Notes: a model not told the origin generated them from the sequence alone. DNA of 48,681 bases from Prorocentrum cordatum (GCA_963575745.1 CAUYUJ010000381.1:376131-424811); one strand, 5' to 3'. Positions 10,768 through 22,470 are shown, counted from the stretch's first letter. Numbers and translations: made by a program.

Positions 10768-10842
10768 GCATCATCATCATCATCATCATTATCAGCATCA
10801 TCATCGTCATCATCATCGTCATCATCATCATCATCAGCATCA
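10618..10842. repeat. (ATC)n microsatellite
   Basis: CAT/ATC trinucleotides, interrupted by GTC and CAC at first and nearly pure from about 10720 to 10790. His-, Ser- and Ile-rich frames here follow the repeat. Confidence 0.95.
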
Positions 10843-10898
10843 TTTGAGGGAGTTTCTGTGGAACTCACGTCATCCTCACCCCCGGCGCGAAGAGCACG

Positions 10899-11882
10899 AG
10901 CCCAGAGCGGCCTCTGGCACCGTTTCCGGACGGATCCGGACGGATCCGCTGGATCCGGGGACGAATCCCAAACCGGCGCCCTCGCCTGAGACATCCCCGC
11001 AAAACCGGCCCCGGGGGAGGTGCCCAGAGAAGCCCAGAGCGGCCTCCGGCACCGTTTCCGGACGGATCCGGACGGATCCGCTGGATCCGGGGACGAATCC
11101 CAAACCGGCGCCCTCGCCTGAGACATCCCCGCAAAACCGGCCCCGGGGGAGGTGCCCACAGGAGCCCAGAGCGGCCTCCGGCACCGTTTCCGGACGGATC
11201 CGGACGGATCCGCTGGATCCGGGGACGAATCCCAAACCGGCGCCCTCGCCTGAGACATCCCCGCAAAACCGGCCCCGGGGGAGGTGCCCAGAGGAGCCCA
11301 GAGCGGCCTCCGGCACCGTTTCCGGACGGATCCGCGGATCCGCTGGATCCGGGGACGAATCCCAAACCGGCGCCCTCGCTTGAGACATCCCACAAAACCG
11401 GCCCCGGGGGAGGTGCCCAGAGGAGCCCAGAGCGGCCTCCGGCACCGTTTCCGGGATCCGCTGGATCCGGGACGAATCCCAAACCGGCGCCCTCGCTGAG
11501 ACATCCTCACAAAACCGGCCCCGGGGGAGGTGCCAGAGGAGCCCAGAGCGGCTTCCGGCACCGTTTCCGGACGGATCCGGACGGATCCGCTGGATCCGGG
11601 CGAATCCCAAACCGGCGCCCTCGCCTGAGACATCCCCGCAAAACCGGCCCCGGGGGAGGTGCCCACAGGAGCCCAGAGCGGCCTCCGGCACCGTTTCCGG
11701 ACGGATCCGGACGGATCCGCTGGATCCGGGGACGAATCCCAAACCGGCGCCCTCGCTTGAGACATCCTCACAAAACCGGCCCCGGGGGAGGTGCCCAGAG
11801 GAGCCCAGAGCGGCCTCCGGCACCGTTTCCGGACAGATCCGGACAGATCCGGTGGATCCGCGCCCCGGGGGAGGTGCCCAGA
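10899..11882. repeat. 132-bp satellite array, eight copies
   Basis: Units begin with AGCCCAGAGCGGC at 10899, 11031, 11163, 11295, 11424, 11540, 11670 and 11802, so spacings are 132, 132, 132, 129, 116, 130 and 132. Each unit carries several GGATCC palindromes (CGGACGGATCC) and ends CCGGGGGAGGTGCCC. A 132-bp unit is 44 codons and long minus-strand frames exist, but the 116 and 130 spacings break every frame, so I read it as non-coding satellite DNA. It runs straight into a GGA tract. Confidence 0.9.
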
Positions 11883-12042
11883 GGAGGAATGAGGAGGAGG
11901 AGGAGGAGGAGGAGGAGGAGGAGGAGGAGGAGGAGGAGGAGGAGAAGATGATGGAGCTGCGGGGTGGAGGAGGACAGACGGAGGCAAGAGAAGGATGGAG
12001 GAGGAGGAGGAGGAGGAGGAGGAGGAGGAGGAGGAGGAGGAG
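11883..12042. repeat. Two (GGA)n tracts
   Basis: GGA tracts at about 11883-11944 and 11995-12042 are separated by a short unique spacer directly after the 132-bp satellite. Confidence 0.9.
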
Positions 12043-12900
12043 GAACCTCATCCTCACCCTCGCCAACAAGCGCACGCACCTTCTTCTATATACAGAAACT
12101 CCCGATCAACCGCAGAGCGGCCGGCTAGTAATCATCTTCATCGTAGTTAGTTGCCGTTCCCCTCTTCAACATCACCACCCATCATCATAGTGTTCACCAT
12201 CATCAGCATTACCATCATTGTCGTCGCCGCCAGTGCCGCCGTCATCATCATCACTAGCCCGTCAGAGTCACCGATTTGCATGGGCACGGTCCGCGCGTCA
12301 TTGCGACTGTTCTAATGCATGGGCAAGATCTTGCGGGTAACTGCATTCACGGCCTCTTGAGTGTTGCCAGCAAGTGGCGTGTGGGTGAGAGGGATGGTTG
12401 TTCGAACATGGGTGTCGGCCATGTGCGGATTTCCATTGAATCGCATCGATTGCACCACCTCGAATGCACTTTGAGAATCAACGGATCAGTCGTCTGGGGC
12501 CCCACTCTGGCACACGCTCTTTCGGCGATGTAGAGGTTCTAGCAGGGGCACTGACTGTTGAGATTGCTGTACCGAATGAGAGAGGTCAGGCCCTCTTGCT
12601 CTCACCCGGTCGCTCGACAGACGGCGCCAGCGCCAGCGCCAGACCTCGAACTCGCTGCGTGCTCCGCCTCGGCCTGACCATGCGGGCCCACACCCATTTT
12701 CTTGGCGATCCGCGTGTCATCGCAGGCCCTGAAGAAGGAACCCTTTTTGTTGGGGAGGGGCTCCGTGTTCCTTAGTTGCTTTACAGTGCTCCCTGGGTTT
12801 TCCTGAGGTTTTCTACGGAAAACCGGAGTTCACTATATGGGAAAAAGGAGCTCGTTCCTTATTTATGAAAGTGCGCCAGTGGATCCCCATGAATACACTA
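12043..12900. other. Unassigned, less GC-rich unique sequence
   Basis: Mixed-composition sequence with ATC/CAT repeats near 12170-12260. Reading frames of about 85-100 codons occur on the plus strand (12276-12533 and 12464-12775), but they match nothing I recognise and lack clear splice or codon-bias support. Confidence 0.4.
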
Positions 12901-12904
12901 AAAG

Positions 12905-13072
12905 GGAGGGGGGGGGGTCCAGACCCCCCCCCCCCCCCCTCCCTTATTCAAGGGGGGGGGGGGTCCGGACCGCATGTGGGCCCAATCCCAACCCACTGGG
13001 CCCAATCCCAACCAACTGGGACCAATCCCAACCAGTGCGAAAAGCAAACTGGGCCCAATCCCAACCATCTTG
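12905..13072. repeat. G-run/C-run hairpins plus CCCAATCCCAACC repeats (left arm)
   Basis: A palindromic stretch with G-runs, GGTCCAGACC, C-runs, CTTATTCAAG and GGTCCGGACC (12905-12970) is followed by four or five units of TGGGCCCAATCCCAACC spaced about 20-40 bp (12975-13072). The same components occur in reverse-complement order at 14241-14530. Confidence 0.8.
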
Positions 13073-13308
13073 GGATAGCCCCACAATAGGATTTTAATTG
13101 TAGAGAAGCCCAAGACGACTGCGAAGACCAAGTGACACCCCTTATGTCAACGCAGAGGATCTGGAAGCCAACATGCGTGCTCGAGTTGGAATTGGTCTCA
13201 GTTTTTGGTCTGCGCACGAGCACTACGTTAAGATGAGCAAGAGGGCACCGAAGCGTAAGCAAAAACGCACCGAATTGCATCGATTCAAAATATGCAAATG
13301 GATCCTCC

Positions 13309-13819
<511 letters not shown>

Positions 13820-13902
13820 GCCACGGCGGCGAGCGGTTGGCCCCGCGGTCAGCTGCAAGGCATCCAGAGAACAGATGAGGGCAAGCCTGCCGTGGGATAC
13901 TA

Positions 13903-14235
13903 AGGAATTCCGAAAGCAAGTCGAAAGGAATCCGGAGGAATTCCGAAAGCATCCCAAGGAATTCCAAAAGCATCCTAAGGAATTCCAAAAGCATCCTAAG
14001 GAATTCCGAAGGACTCGCAAGGAATTCCAAAGGAATCCCAAGAAATTACGAAGGAGTCCTCAAGAATCCGGAGGAATTCCGATGGAATCGCAAGGAATTC
14101 CGAAAGCATCCTTAGGAATTCCGAAGGAATCGCAAGGAATTCCGAAGGAATCCAAAGAAATTACGAAGGAGCCCTCAAGAATCCAGAGGAATTCCGAAGA
14201 ATTCGAAGGGATCCGGAGGAATTCCGAAGATCCCA
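13903..14235. repeat. GGAATTCCGAAGGA-type minisatellite
   Basis: Degenerate 12-15-bp units built on AAGGAATTCC(G/A)AA. The palindromic EcoRI-type core GAATTC recurs more than ten times. One plus frame stays open through most of it (Lys, Glu and Phe repeats), probably because unit lengths are often multiples of three. Confidence 0.85.
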
Positions 14236-14240
14236 TCTGT

Positions 14241-14530
14241 GGTTGGAATTGGTATCATTTTTGGTTGGGTTGGAATTGGTCTCGTTTGTGGTTGGAACTG
14301 GTTTCTTTTCTGGCTGCAATTCGCTCCGAACGGTTGGGATTTGGACGAGTCGGTTGTAATTCGTTCCATTTCGGGTCCGGACCCCCCCCACCCCCTCCCC
14401 CCCTTAAGGGGGGGAGGGGAGCCCGAACCCGCCCCCCCTCCCTCCCTTGAAGGGGGGGGGGGTCCGGACCCCCCCCCCACCCCTCCCCCCCTTGGCGCTG
14501 GAAAGGGGGGGGGGTCGGACCCCCCTCCCC
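14241..14530. repeat. GGTTGGAATTGG repeats and G/C-run hairpins (right arm)
   Basis: GGTTGGAATTGGT-like units (14241-14348) are the reverse complement of the CCCAATCCCAACC units at 12975. They are followed by alternating palindromes of the GGTCCGGACC and CCCCTTAAGGGG kinds with long G and C runs (about 14378-14530), mirroring those at 12905. Confidence 0.8.
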
Positions 14531-14542
14531 CTCGTGTAAAGA

Positions 14543-16029
14543 GTACGGAGTTGGGAGTAGGGAGTGGTGAGTAGAGTAGTGAGTAGCGAGTTAGTGCGTA
14601 GTGAGTAGTGAGTATTGGGTAGTGAGTAGTAGTGAGTAGTGAGTATGAGTAGTGGGTAGTGAGTGGCGAGTTGGGAGTAGGGAGTAGGGAGTGGGGAGTA
14701 GTGAGTATTGAATTGTGAGTAATTAGTGTGAACTGATAAGTGAGTAGTGAGTGGCGAGTAGTCAGTTGTGAGTAGTGAGTAGCGAGTAGCGAGTAGTGAG
14801 TACTGAGTAGGGAGTAGGGAGTAATGAGTACTTGGTAGTGAGTAGTGGGTAGTGAGTAATGGGTGGCGAGTCGTGCTTAGTGAGTAGTGAGTTGTGGGTG
14901 GTGCGTAGTGCGTAGTGAGTAGTGAGTAGTGAGTAGTGAGTAGTGAGGAGTGAGTAGTGAGTAGCGAGTAGTGAGTAGTGAATAGTGAGTACTGAGTAGT
15001 GAGTACTGAGTAGTACGTAGTGCGTAGTGAGTAGTGAGTAGTGAGTAGTGATGAATAGTGAATAGAAAGTAGTGGGTGGTGGCAGTGGGTAGTGAGTAGT
15101 GCGTAGCGAGTAGTGAGTAGTGAGTAGTGAGTAGAGTGTAGTCAGTAGTGAGTAGTGGGTAGTGATTAGTGAGTAACGAGTTGGGAGTAGCGAGTAGTGA
15201 GTACTGAGTAGGGAGTGCTGAGTAGGGAGTAGGGAGTAGTGAGCAGCGAGTAGTAAGGACTGGGTAGCCAAGAGTGGGTAGTGAGTAGCGATTGGTGAGC
15301 AGTGGGTAGTGAGTAGTGACTAGTGACTGCTGACTAGTGAGTTGTGACTAGTGACTAGAGACTATGTATTGACTAGTGAGTAGGGAGTAGTAAGTAGTGA
15401 GTAGCGAATAGTGAGTAGCGGGGAGTCCGTAGTGAGTATTGAGTAGCGAGTATGGGAGTAGCGAGTAGCGAGTACTGAGTATTGTGGAGTCAGTATTGTG
15501 TAGGGCGTAGGGAGTAGCGAGTAGCGAGTAGTGGGTAGTGAGTAGTGATTTGTGGGCAATGAGCAGCTCGTAGTCAGTAGTGAGTGGTGGATAGTGGGTA
15601 GTGGGTAATGAGTAGTAATTAATGTCTAGTAAATAGGGAGTAGTGAGTAGTGCTTAGTAAGTAGTGAGGAGTGAGTAGTGAGTAGGGAGGAGGGAGTAGT
15701 GAGTAGGGAGTAGTGAGTGGCGAATAGTGGGTAGTGAGTAGTGATTTGTGGGCAATGAGTAGTTAGTAGTGAGTAGTGAGTAGTGGATAGTGGGTAGTGG
15801 GTAATGAGTAGTGATTATTGAGGAGTGAATAGGGAGTAGTGAGTAGTGCTTAGTGAGTAGTGAGTATTGAGTAGTGGGTAGCGCGGAGTGAGTAGTGAGT
15901 AGGGAGGAGGGAGTAGTGAGTAGGGAGTACTGAGTAGCGAGTAGTGGGTGGTGGGTAGTGTAGTAGTGAATAGTGACTAGTGAGTCGTGAGTAGCGAATA
16001 GCGAGTAGTGAGTAGGGGGTAGTGAGTAG
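14543..16029. repeat. GTAGTGA minisatellite, about 1.5 kb
   Basis: Degenerate array of GAGTAGT / GTAGTGAGTA units with variants GGGAGTA, GCGAGTA and GTACTGA. The repeat unit is about 7-10 bases. The antisense reading is a Ser/Tyr/Leu/Thr-rich frame that simply follows the repeat. Confidence 0.95.
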
Positions 16030-16140
16030 GGGGCTGGGGTTAGTGGTTAGGGGGTAGGGGGCCCCTCGTGACTCCCTTTGGGGCTGGGGTTAGTGGTTAG
16101 GGTTCGGATTCGGGGTTTGGGTTCGGGTGAGGACTAGGGG
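16030..16140. repeat. Degenerate telomere-like GGGTTAG sequence, duplicated
   Basis: A 23-bp segment starting GGGGCTGGGGTTAGTGG occurs at 16030-16052 and 16080-16102, followed by GGGTTCGG and GGGTTTGGG. It resembles degenerate TTAGGG/TTTAGGG but is short and imperfect, so I do not call it a telomere. Confidence 0.6.
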
Positions 16141-16189
16141 TAGGGGTGGCGGGGGTCGGGTTCCGGCGTCAGGGGGCGGCGTGGCGAAA

Positions 16190-16405
16190 GGGGGGGAGGG
16201 GGGGGGGTTCGGACCCCCCCCCCCTTTTGAAAGGGGGGGAGGGGGGGGGGGGTTCCCGACGACGGGTCGTGGAAAAAGGGGAGGGGGGGGGGGTTCCCCG
16301 ACTTCGGATCGGGGAAGGGGGGGAAGGGGGGGGGGTTGCCCGACGACGGATCGGGGAAGGGGGGGGGGGTCCTAACCCCCCCTCCCCCCCCCCCCTTGGG
16401 GAGAT
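16190..16405. repeat. G-run/C-run hairpins with three related units
   Basis: Runs of eight to thirteen G or C alternate with TTCGGACC and CTTTTGAAAG palindromes, then three related units of roughly 50-60 bp each containing CCCGAC(G/T)(A/T)CGG and GG(A/T)CG(T/G)GG before a G-run. It is the same style as 12905 and 14378. Confidence 0.8.
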
Positions 16406-16419
16406 CCAGCGGCGCACCC

Positions 16420-18330
16420 TCCTTATTTATCGTTCCTTAGGTCAACGCCCCGACTGTACCATCGCGGGCCCGTCCGTCCATAGCCACTGTAGTTCGTGCT
16501 GTGTTGGCCCAAGGTCGACCTAGTTCATTGATGTGTTGTTTGACGCCGCTATGCCGTCCTCTCAGGCGGGGTTGATCACATTAGTTTAGAGGAGTGTTGG
16601 TGGTGCGAATTTGATTTCTAAACGCACCATGTCTAGCTTTGACGCCTGTGCCGATGAGGTGTGGTTCGACAGGTACACTCGCCACCATGACAAGGCTTCC
16701 ACATATAGTCCAGGCATACAGCGAAACATGGCACAGGTGCTTCCTATGGGCTTCGGGATGCACTTCCCCAGTGCCTCAGACAGCGCGCATGCGTCGCACA
16801 ATGAGAGCATCGAGGTCGTGCAGTTCAAGACCGTTGAGGCAGGCTCTGGGGGGCTTGAAGGCGTACTCGGACTTGCTGGACTGGGCCACCACACTATACG
16901 TGCCCGATCTCACTTGTCACGTGAAGCAATTTCAACCACATGATACCCCAATGATGCAACGAAGCTACGAAGCACATCGCGGCTAGTTGATGCGCGTCAC
17001 TGTCTACACTCTTGGATCTGGACATGCCGTTGAATTGCAGATGGAGGCTTGCATCGCTTGTGACGGTCGAGCCGCCTTCACAGTAGATGAGTGCGCATTC
17101 GTTCGTCGTTTTCCTCGCCGGGCCAGGTGCTGCAGAGAAGCATCGCCGAATGCCTCCAGCGCCAGAGGCATGTGTAATCAGTTTGGCAGCTGCTTGCCGC
17201 CGAACAAGGCAGTTGGTCATGATCAAGGTGTTGCGTTGCTCATGGCACCGATTATCGTGCAGACACGCCAGGCTGTCACTGACATTGCTCCCGTGCCGCG
17301 CTTCTTGAGCACGCTACCCCACACGGATCTCATAGTTGAAGGGTGATGTAGCAGGGAGTCGGCGATCCTTGGAGCCGCTCCTTTCGACGAGAAGTATCGT
17401 GGAGCTTGATGGTCCGAGTACCCCCGTCACTTCGCGCATGTGCTCAACGTTGCGAAGCAGGACTGTTTTCGTCCATTTGCGGATTCCTTGGGGCGGTTGC
17501 ACAGCGCGTGTCGGTTTTGGTTGGGGTTGGAACCGTGGCATGGACTATCATGCTAAATTCACAGGTAGTGGTTCCATGAACGTAGAGACGAGTGTCGGCG
17601 TCCCATTGGGCCACGTGGTTGCCACCCTGACTGCACACGGAGCGCGGTCCAGTACGTTCAACCTCCCTTGTCATATCCCGCAGTCAGTCGCAGGAGCTGA
17701 AGACCCGCGAAGATTCGGTAGTACTTCGATGCTCTACACGGCTGGCCCAGGCCGCCTCGACATCGAGTTGTGGGGTTTCTACGGCTACAGGTTTCTTCTC
17801 TGCGGATCAGCCCCACTCTTGCTGGGGGTGGCGTTTCTGGTTCACCAACTGGCGATTGCCGCCCGTACGTGTCCCCTCCAGAGTTTTCACAACGATCGTT
17901 GTTGCAATGGTTCGAGTTCGAGCTTCAGCTAATCCTCCCACGAACGATGCTTAAGCCACTTTGGGGCGCCCTGCTGCACACTTCATTGAATAGGTGAACT
18001 TCCCTCGATTTGGTACGCCTGCGGGCGGTTACGAAGTAGCGAGCTTTGTAGCAACAGCCTCGGATGTAACTATACAATGTCTAGTAGAAACGCTCTGAGT
18101 CCCAACCTCCACCGCATTGTTTGGCGAACCATGCATGAGCCGTGATGGTTGGTGGGCTGTAGTTGAAGCACGACGCTCACGAGCCAATGCAGTGTTTGGC
18201 GACGCTCTTGCGTGAGAACTTGAGGGCCTCTTGCTGACAGTCGCAAGTATGGCATCCTTTCTTGCGATTTCCATTTCGATCACGTCGCGTGTGAACGAAC
18301 GTTGACACTGACACACCTGGGAGCCTCTTT
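16420..18330. other. Unassigned unique sequence, about 1.9 kb
   Basis: The composition is more balanced than its surroundings and free of simple repeats. Frames of 75-200 codons occur on both strands, the longest on the plus strand at 17336-17932 with a hydrophobic stretch late in it. None shows a domain, splice borders or strand-specific codon bias that I can defend. A decayed transposon or a long intron is possible. Confidence 0.4.
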
Positions 18331-18339
18331 GGGTGGCCT

Positions 18340-18830
18340 CTTGGGACTCTAGTGGGTCGTCCCTGCGGCCTTTTGAAAGCAGTTGGGGCTTGTTTGGGGG
18401 CATTGGAGGCCATCCACCTGACAAGAGGTTACTTGATTGGAGGGGGGGGCAACTAGGGCCCGAGGAATTGCCTGTTAGGGCCCTGGGTGGGCTCTCTTGG
18501 GGTGCTTTCGGGAGCGCTAAGAGCCAAGAGGCGTTATCGGGATAGCTTTGGGCCATCCCGATGTATCAGATACCAATCAGGAGCGAAAGTTGAGAAGTCA
18601 ACTTGCGTATCGGGGGCAGGCTTGGGAAGCGTCGTGGCTACCTCGGGCCGTCTTGGGGCCTCTTGGAAAGGTTGTCATGTTGGGTCAACTTGGGCCAGCT
18701 TGCTCAATATTCTATGTTATTGGGGACTTTCAGTGGCCATCCCGGGGCCGTCAAGGGCTATGTTGGGGAAACTGCGGCCCACACCCCTTGGGAAGGACTT
18801 CCCCTAATGTAGCGGGGCAGGTGGGATGGG
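18340..18830. repeat. Quasi-periodic CTTGGGGCC field 1
   Basis: The motif (C)TCTTGGGG(C)C(A/T/G)TC recurs every 10-25 bases in degenerate form. The same texture occurs near 23105-23700, 40895-41680 and, in reverse complement, 46800-47070. Confidence 0.6.
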
Positions 18831-19483
18831 TAGGCCCCGTTTTGAAGGAGAAGGAGGGTCTGGGAGGAGCTGGCACCCTAAATCACCCACGCCCAGAGAG
18901 CTGGTAGGATTCCGGGGCCCAGGGGGAGCTTGGCCAGGTATTGTGCTGGAGAATAGAACGCATCGCTAAGCTCTCAGCGTTTTCTGGGACTGTTGAATCA
19001 GGAGTGCGCCGCTTTCGCGTGCGTTGGCTTGTTGATCGTGCTTGGTACTCCCAACGACCAGTCGAGTCGAGAAACGACGGTGGCCGCAGGCTTCAACCGT
19101 GCGAAATGTTCCCGCGGTTGGGTACCCGTGCGGCACGGCACGATCTTCCGATGTCCCCTGCGGTTCATGACTCCTTTGGCCCCTTGAGGCCGACGCAGGC
19201 CGTCTTCCACTGGCAGAAGGGCGGGAGAAGCAAGTGCGAAGGCTACGGGACGGGCAGGGGATCGAGGACGGGGGATCGAGGATATGGTTCGAGGGCCGAG
19301 AACCGCGGAGGGCCGAGGATCGAGGAGGTTCCAGGATCGAGGAGGATCAGGAAGGCTGGCAGGAGGAGGGTCGGAGGTCGAGGCGGTCTGGGGATCGAGG
19401 GTGGGGCCCTCGAACGATTCTGGGGGGACTGGCATCCTCGGCGCTTGCCTGCGATGTCGCTTTGCCTGGGGCCTCCCGAGCAG
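18831..19483. other. Unassigned; short GATCGAGGA repeats
   Basis: There is no clear gene. Around 19258-19400 the motif GGGGATCGAGGA/GGATCGAGGA recurs about six times as a small degenerate minisatellite. Confidence 0.45.
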
Positions 19484-19550
19484 GGCGCGCTGGACACCAA
19501 GCCCATCAGGGATGCGGCGCTGCTGGAGACCTGCGCCCCGCCAGAGGGAG
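19484..19550 (+). CDS. Possible small exon, unknown protein
   Basis: Bases GAGCAG precede an open stretch whose codons end almost wholly in G or C and read GALDTKPIRDAALLETCAPP. A GC dinucleotide at 19551 could be a donor. The pyrimidine tract upstream (about 19447-19479) is mixed. The function is not recognised, and chance cannot be excluded. Confidence 0.25.
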
Positions 19551-19712
19551 GCTCTTCCTCCCCCATCGCTTCCTGCTCCTCCTGCTCCATTCCTTTTCCT
19601 TATCGATAACTTCTCCCGGTCGCACCCCGATGCCAGTTTTTAGGGCGGGCCGGGCGTTTCGCTTGAGACTTCTTCACCATTTATGATTTTCTGAAGGTTA
19701 AGAAGTGGCAAC

Positions 19713-20195
19713 AGCTTCACAGATGGAGAGCGGATGGTTTTCAAAATGTGGCTCTCGCATGAGCGCCGCGCACATTCGTTTTCAACATTTGCAGGAGCTT
19801 CACGGATTGAGGGCGGGTGGTTTTCAAAATGTGGCTCTCGCCTTATCGCCGCGCACAATCGCTGTAATTTGTTGCAAGAATTTCAGTGTTTGAGGGCGGG
19901 CGGATTTCGAAATGTGGTTCTCGCTTTAGCGCCGCGCGCATTCAATAAACACAGTGCAAGAGCTTCACGGATTGAGGGCGGGCGGTTTTCAAATGTGGTT
20001 CTCGCCTTAGCGCCGCGCACACTCGTGTCAAACAATTGCAAGAGTTTCACGGATTCAGGGCGGGTGGTTTTCAAGATGTGGCTCTCGCTTTAGCGCCGCG
20101 CACATTCGTCGTAAATGTTGCCAGAGCTTCACGAATAGAGGGCGGTTTCAATCCAACGTGTGGTTCTTGTCTTAAGCGCCGCGACATTTGTTTTA
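19713..20195. repeat. 82-83-bp satellite array, six copies
   Basis: Units begin near AGCTTCAC(G)GATTGAGGGC at 19713, 19796, 19879, 19961, 20043 and 20125 (spacings 83, 83, 82, 82, 82). Each contains GGTTTTCAAAATGTGG, CTCTCGC and GCGCCGCGCAC. Copies differ by scattered substitutions and the last is eroded. Spacings are not multiples of three, so it is not a protein repeat. Confidence 0.9.
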
Positions 20196-20539
20196 TTTGA
20201 GAAGAAAGCAATCAACGTACCAGAAGTGGCGTGTGGGAGGGATTCAGGATTATGCGGGTGCAACAGTTATCTTGATTCGCGGTATTGAAGTCCCCACAAT
20301 AGTGCTTTGGCCTGGTTCCATATCGTCAAGACGCAGCAGTCAGGTTGATACGTGGCGTTGAATTCCGAGAACAATGTTGTGGCATGCGTCAGGATCTTCA
20401 AACTGTTGTCTTCCAGCGAGGCAGTTCCTTCAATGGGAAAGAACCGTTGTAGGGGCCTATGAAGAGGGAACTTGGAGGGAGGGTCAATTCCAACATCGTT
20501 GATGACTCCTGGGCTTACACTAGTCCGCATCCCCATACC

Positions 20540-20975
20540 CATCCTCATCCTCATTATCCTGCTCCTTCTGCTCCTCCTGCTGCTCCTCCTCCTTCTCCTT
20601 CTCATTCTCCAACGCCCGCCTCATCATCCTCCTCCTCCGCCTCCTCCTCCTCCGCCACCTCCTCATCCTCCGCCTCCTCCTTCTCCACCTACTCTTCCCC
20701 CCATACGCCTCCTCCCCACCCCTTCCCCTCTCCTAGTCCTGCCTTCGCCTCGCCAGACGGATGCGTGCAGCACCGCCCCATCGGCTCTTCCTCCGCCTGA
20801 TGCCTGGGCGCGGGCCCTCTGGGGCCCTCATGCCTGGCGCGGGCCCTCTTGGGCCCTTGCGGTGCCGTTGCCTCTCTCTCTCTCTCTCCTCCCGGAGGGG
20901 GAGGATGGGAGGAGAAGGAGGAGGAGGAGGAGGAGGAGGAGGAGGAGGAGGAGGAGGAGGAGGAGGAGGAGGAGG
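20540..20975. repeat. CTC-rich tract, CT run and (GGA)n
   Basis: Imperfect CTC/CTG trinucleotides (about 20545-20725), a CT dinucleotide run (20873-20888) and a pure GGA tract (about 20910-20975). A CGCCAG acceptor-like border at about 20753 follows the CTC tract, but the sequence after it is not clearly coding. Confidence 0.85.
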
Positions 20976-20979
20976 TACC

Positions 20980-22185
20980 CAGACCGCTAACTTTCCCTCG
21001 TGTTCGCCTTCTCGGTCTTCCTAGGGGTCCCTCCTTGCCACAACTTGATTCGCCCCGAAATCCTGCTCAGAACGCACCCCGAGAGAGGTCCGGGGAGTAG
21101 CGGTATCGGTACCTTTTCGTATCCCCAAATACGGATTTTTTGGCCCGTCGACCGAAGGGAGTGACCGGCGGGGTTTTTTGGTGGCACCACAGGGGATGCG
21201 CGCATGCCCGCGACAGTTATCACATCGGGCCCATCACATAATAAGTCGGCCTGCCAGCAGCTGGCCCGCGGAAGTATCTTGTCCTCCGATGGCCCCAGGG
21301 GCTCACCGACGTTCTGGGGCGCTTGAGGAACCTAAGAGATCGACGAGGAATGTGCCCCAGACTTCCGTGCGGCAAGATTCCTCACGTGTGCTTCCATCGT
21401 GCAGCTCGGCGAGAACCTCCAAGCACTGCGCACGCTCCCTGACTCGCAGCACGTGGGCCGGGCTGCGTGGACCCCCGACCGAGCTGTCGGTGGGGCCTCG
21501 ACCGCGGGCAACGGATCGTGAATTCATCTATCGATCTAGATCGGGACCCATCGATCGACGTTCCGATCGCCTTGGTGGTACTCGCTTCGGAGCGCGCAAC
21601 GCATGGGTCGAACAAAATTACAGATGACATGTTACGTCGTGGGCAATGATATGTTCTCACGGTCACTTGAAGCGCACGATCACGAGTGAGCCCGTAGCCG
21701 TTATGGCGGCCCCAGCCGCAAGAGCAGGCATAACGCGCTGGCAGAAGGAGATTGATCAACCACGTCCAGACGGTTTGGTCGCTTGGCTGTACATTGATTG
21801 GCGCGTCGCGCATCCCCGCTTTCCCCTGCAGAAACGATGCCCGGGCGAGCTGCCTTGATCGTGAATTTCTAGGAGCAAGCAGTGGAGCAGAGAGGGGGGG
21901 CAGCCTTCAAATCGAGGCCCATGATCGACCTGCGCAGACCTAGGAGCCAACTATACTTTCATTCGCGGATCCTTCGATATGCAAGCTTATCTGGAGGTGA
22001 TGTGGACCGTGTTCTTGCAATTTTGGAAGCCGACATGGAGCTCTGGTGCTCTAGCCTCCTACACGGGGTCCGAGTAGATGGGGTCGGAGGATCGCGCCGC
22101 ATTGCCGATGCATCGGCCCTGTGTGATGCAGATTGCTCAGCTGCCCCCGCTGTCGTGAGCTCCTCGATGAGAGTTGCCATCAGCG
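20980..22185. other. Unassigned unique sequence
   Basis: Frames of 60-196 codons occur on both strands without recognisable domains. At 21692-21707 the sequence matches the first part of the dinoflagellate spliced leader at 14 of 16 positions (see findings), but no coding sequence follows convincingly. Confidence 0.4.
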
Positions 22186-22189
22186 GATC

Positions 22190-22470
22190 CACACAGGACC
22201 GTCCCCTTCTTGGGTGGTGCAAATTGTGCAAACGTCTCCAATTCCTGGGAGGTCCAGCGGAGCGTGTGCATGCAAAGTATTTGCCTTCTTTCAGGTGGTG
22301 CAATTCACAAAAGTGTCTCCATGTTGACGAGCTGGTGGGGCGTCGAGGGGTCTTCAGGGCATCTGAACTAGACCTCACCCCCAATGGGTTGTGCCAACTG
22401 CGCAGTGTTCGCGACGTTCATGAGCTTCTGGGAGGTCCAGCGGAGTGCACTTGTACGCGGATCCACGCAT
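22190..22470. repeat. Imperfect direct repeat pair
   Basis: A segment with GGATCCAC, GGTGGTGCAAATTGTGCA and CTGGGAGGTCCAGCGGAG (22187-22262) recurs in part at 22385-22468 (TTGTGCCAACTGCGCA, then CTGGGAGGTCCAGCGGAG and GGATCCACGCATGATCC), with an intermediate weak copy near 22295-22335. Confidence 0.6.

Noticed and set aside
10578-11987. 469-codon minus frame with 44-residue repeats
   Set aside because: It spans GGA, satellite and CAT repeats. Satellite units of 116 and 130 bp shift the peptide between copies, which a selected protein repeat would not allow.
19713-20195. Regular repeats that could suggest a CRISPR array
   Set aside because: Units are head-to-tail 82-83-bp satellites with diverged copies and no unique spacers, and the DNA is eukaryotic in character.
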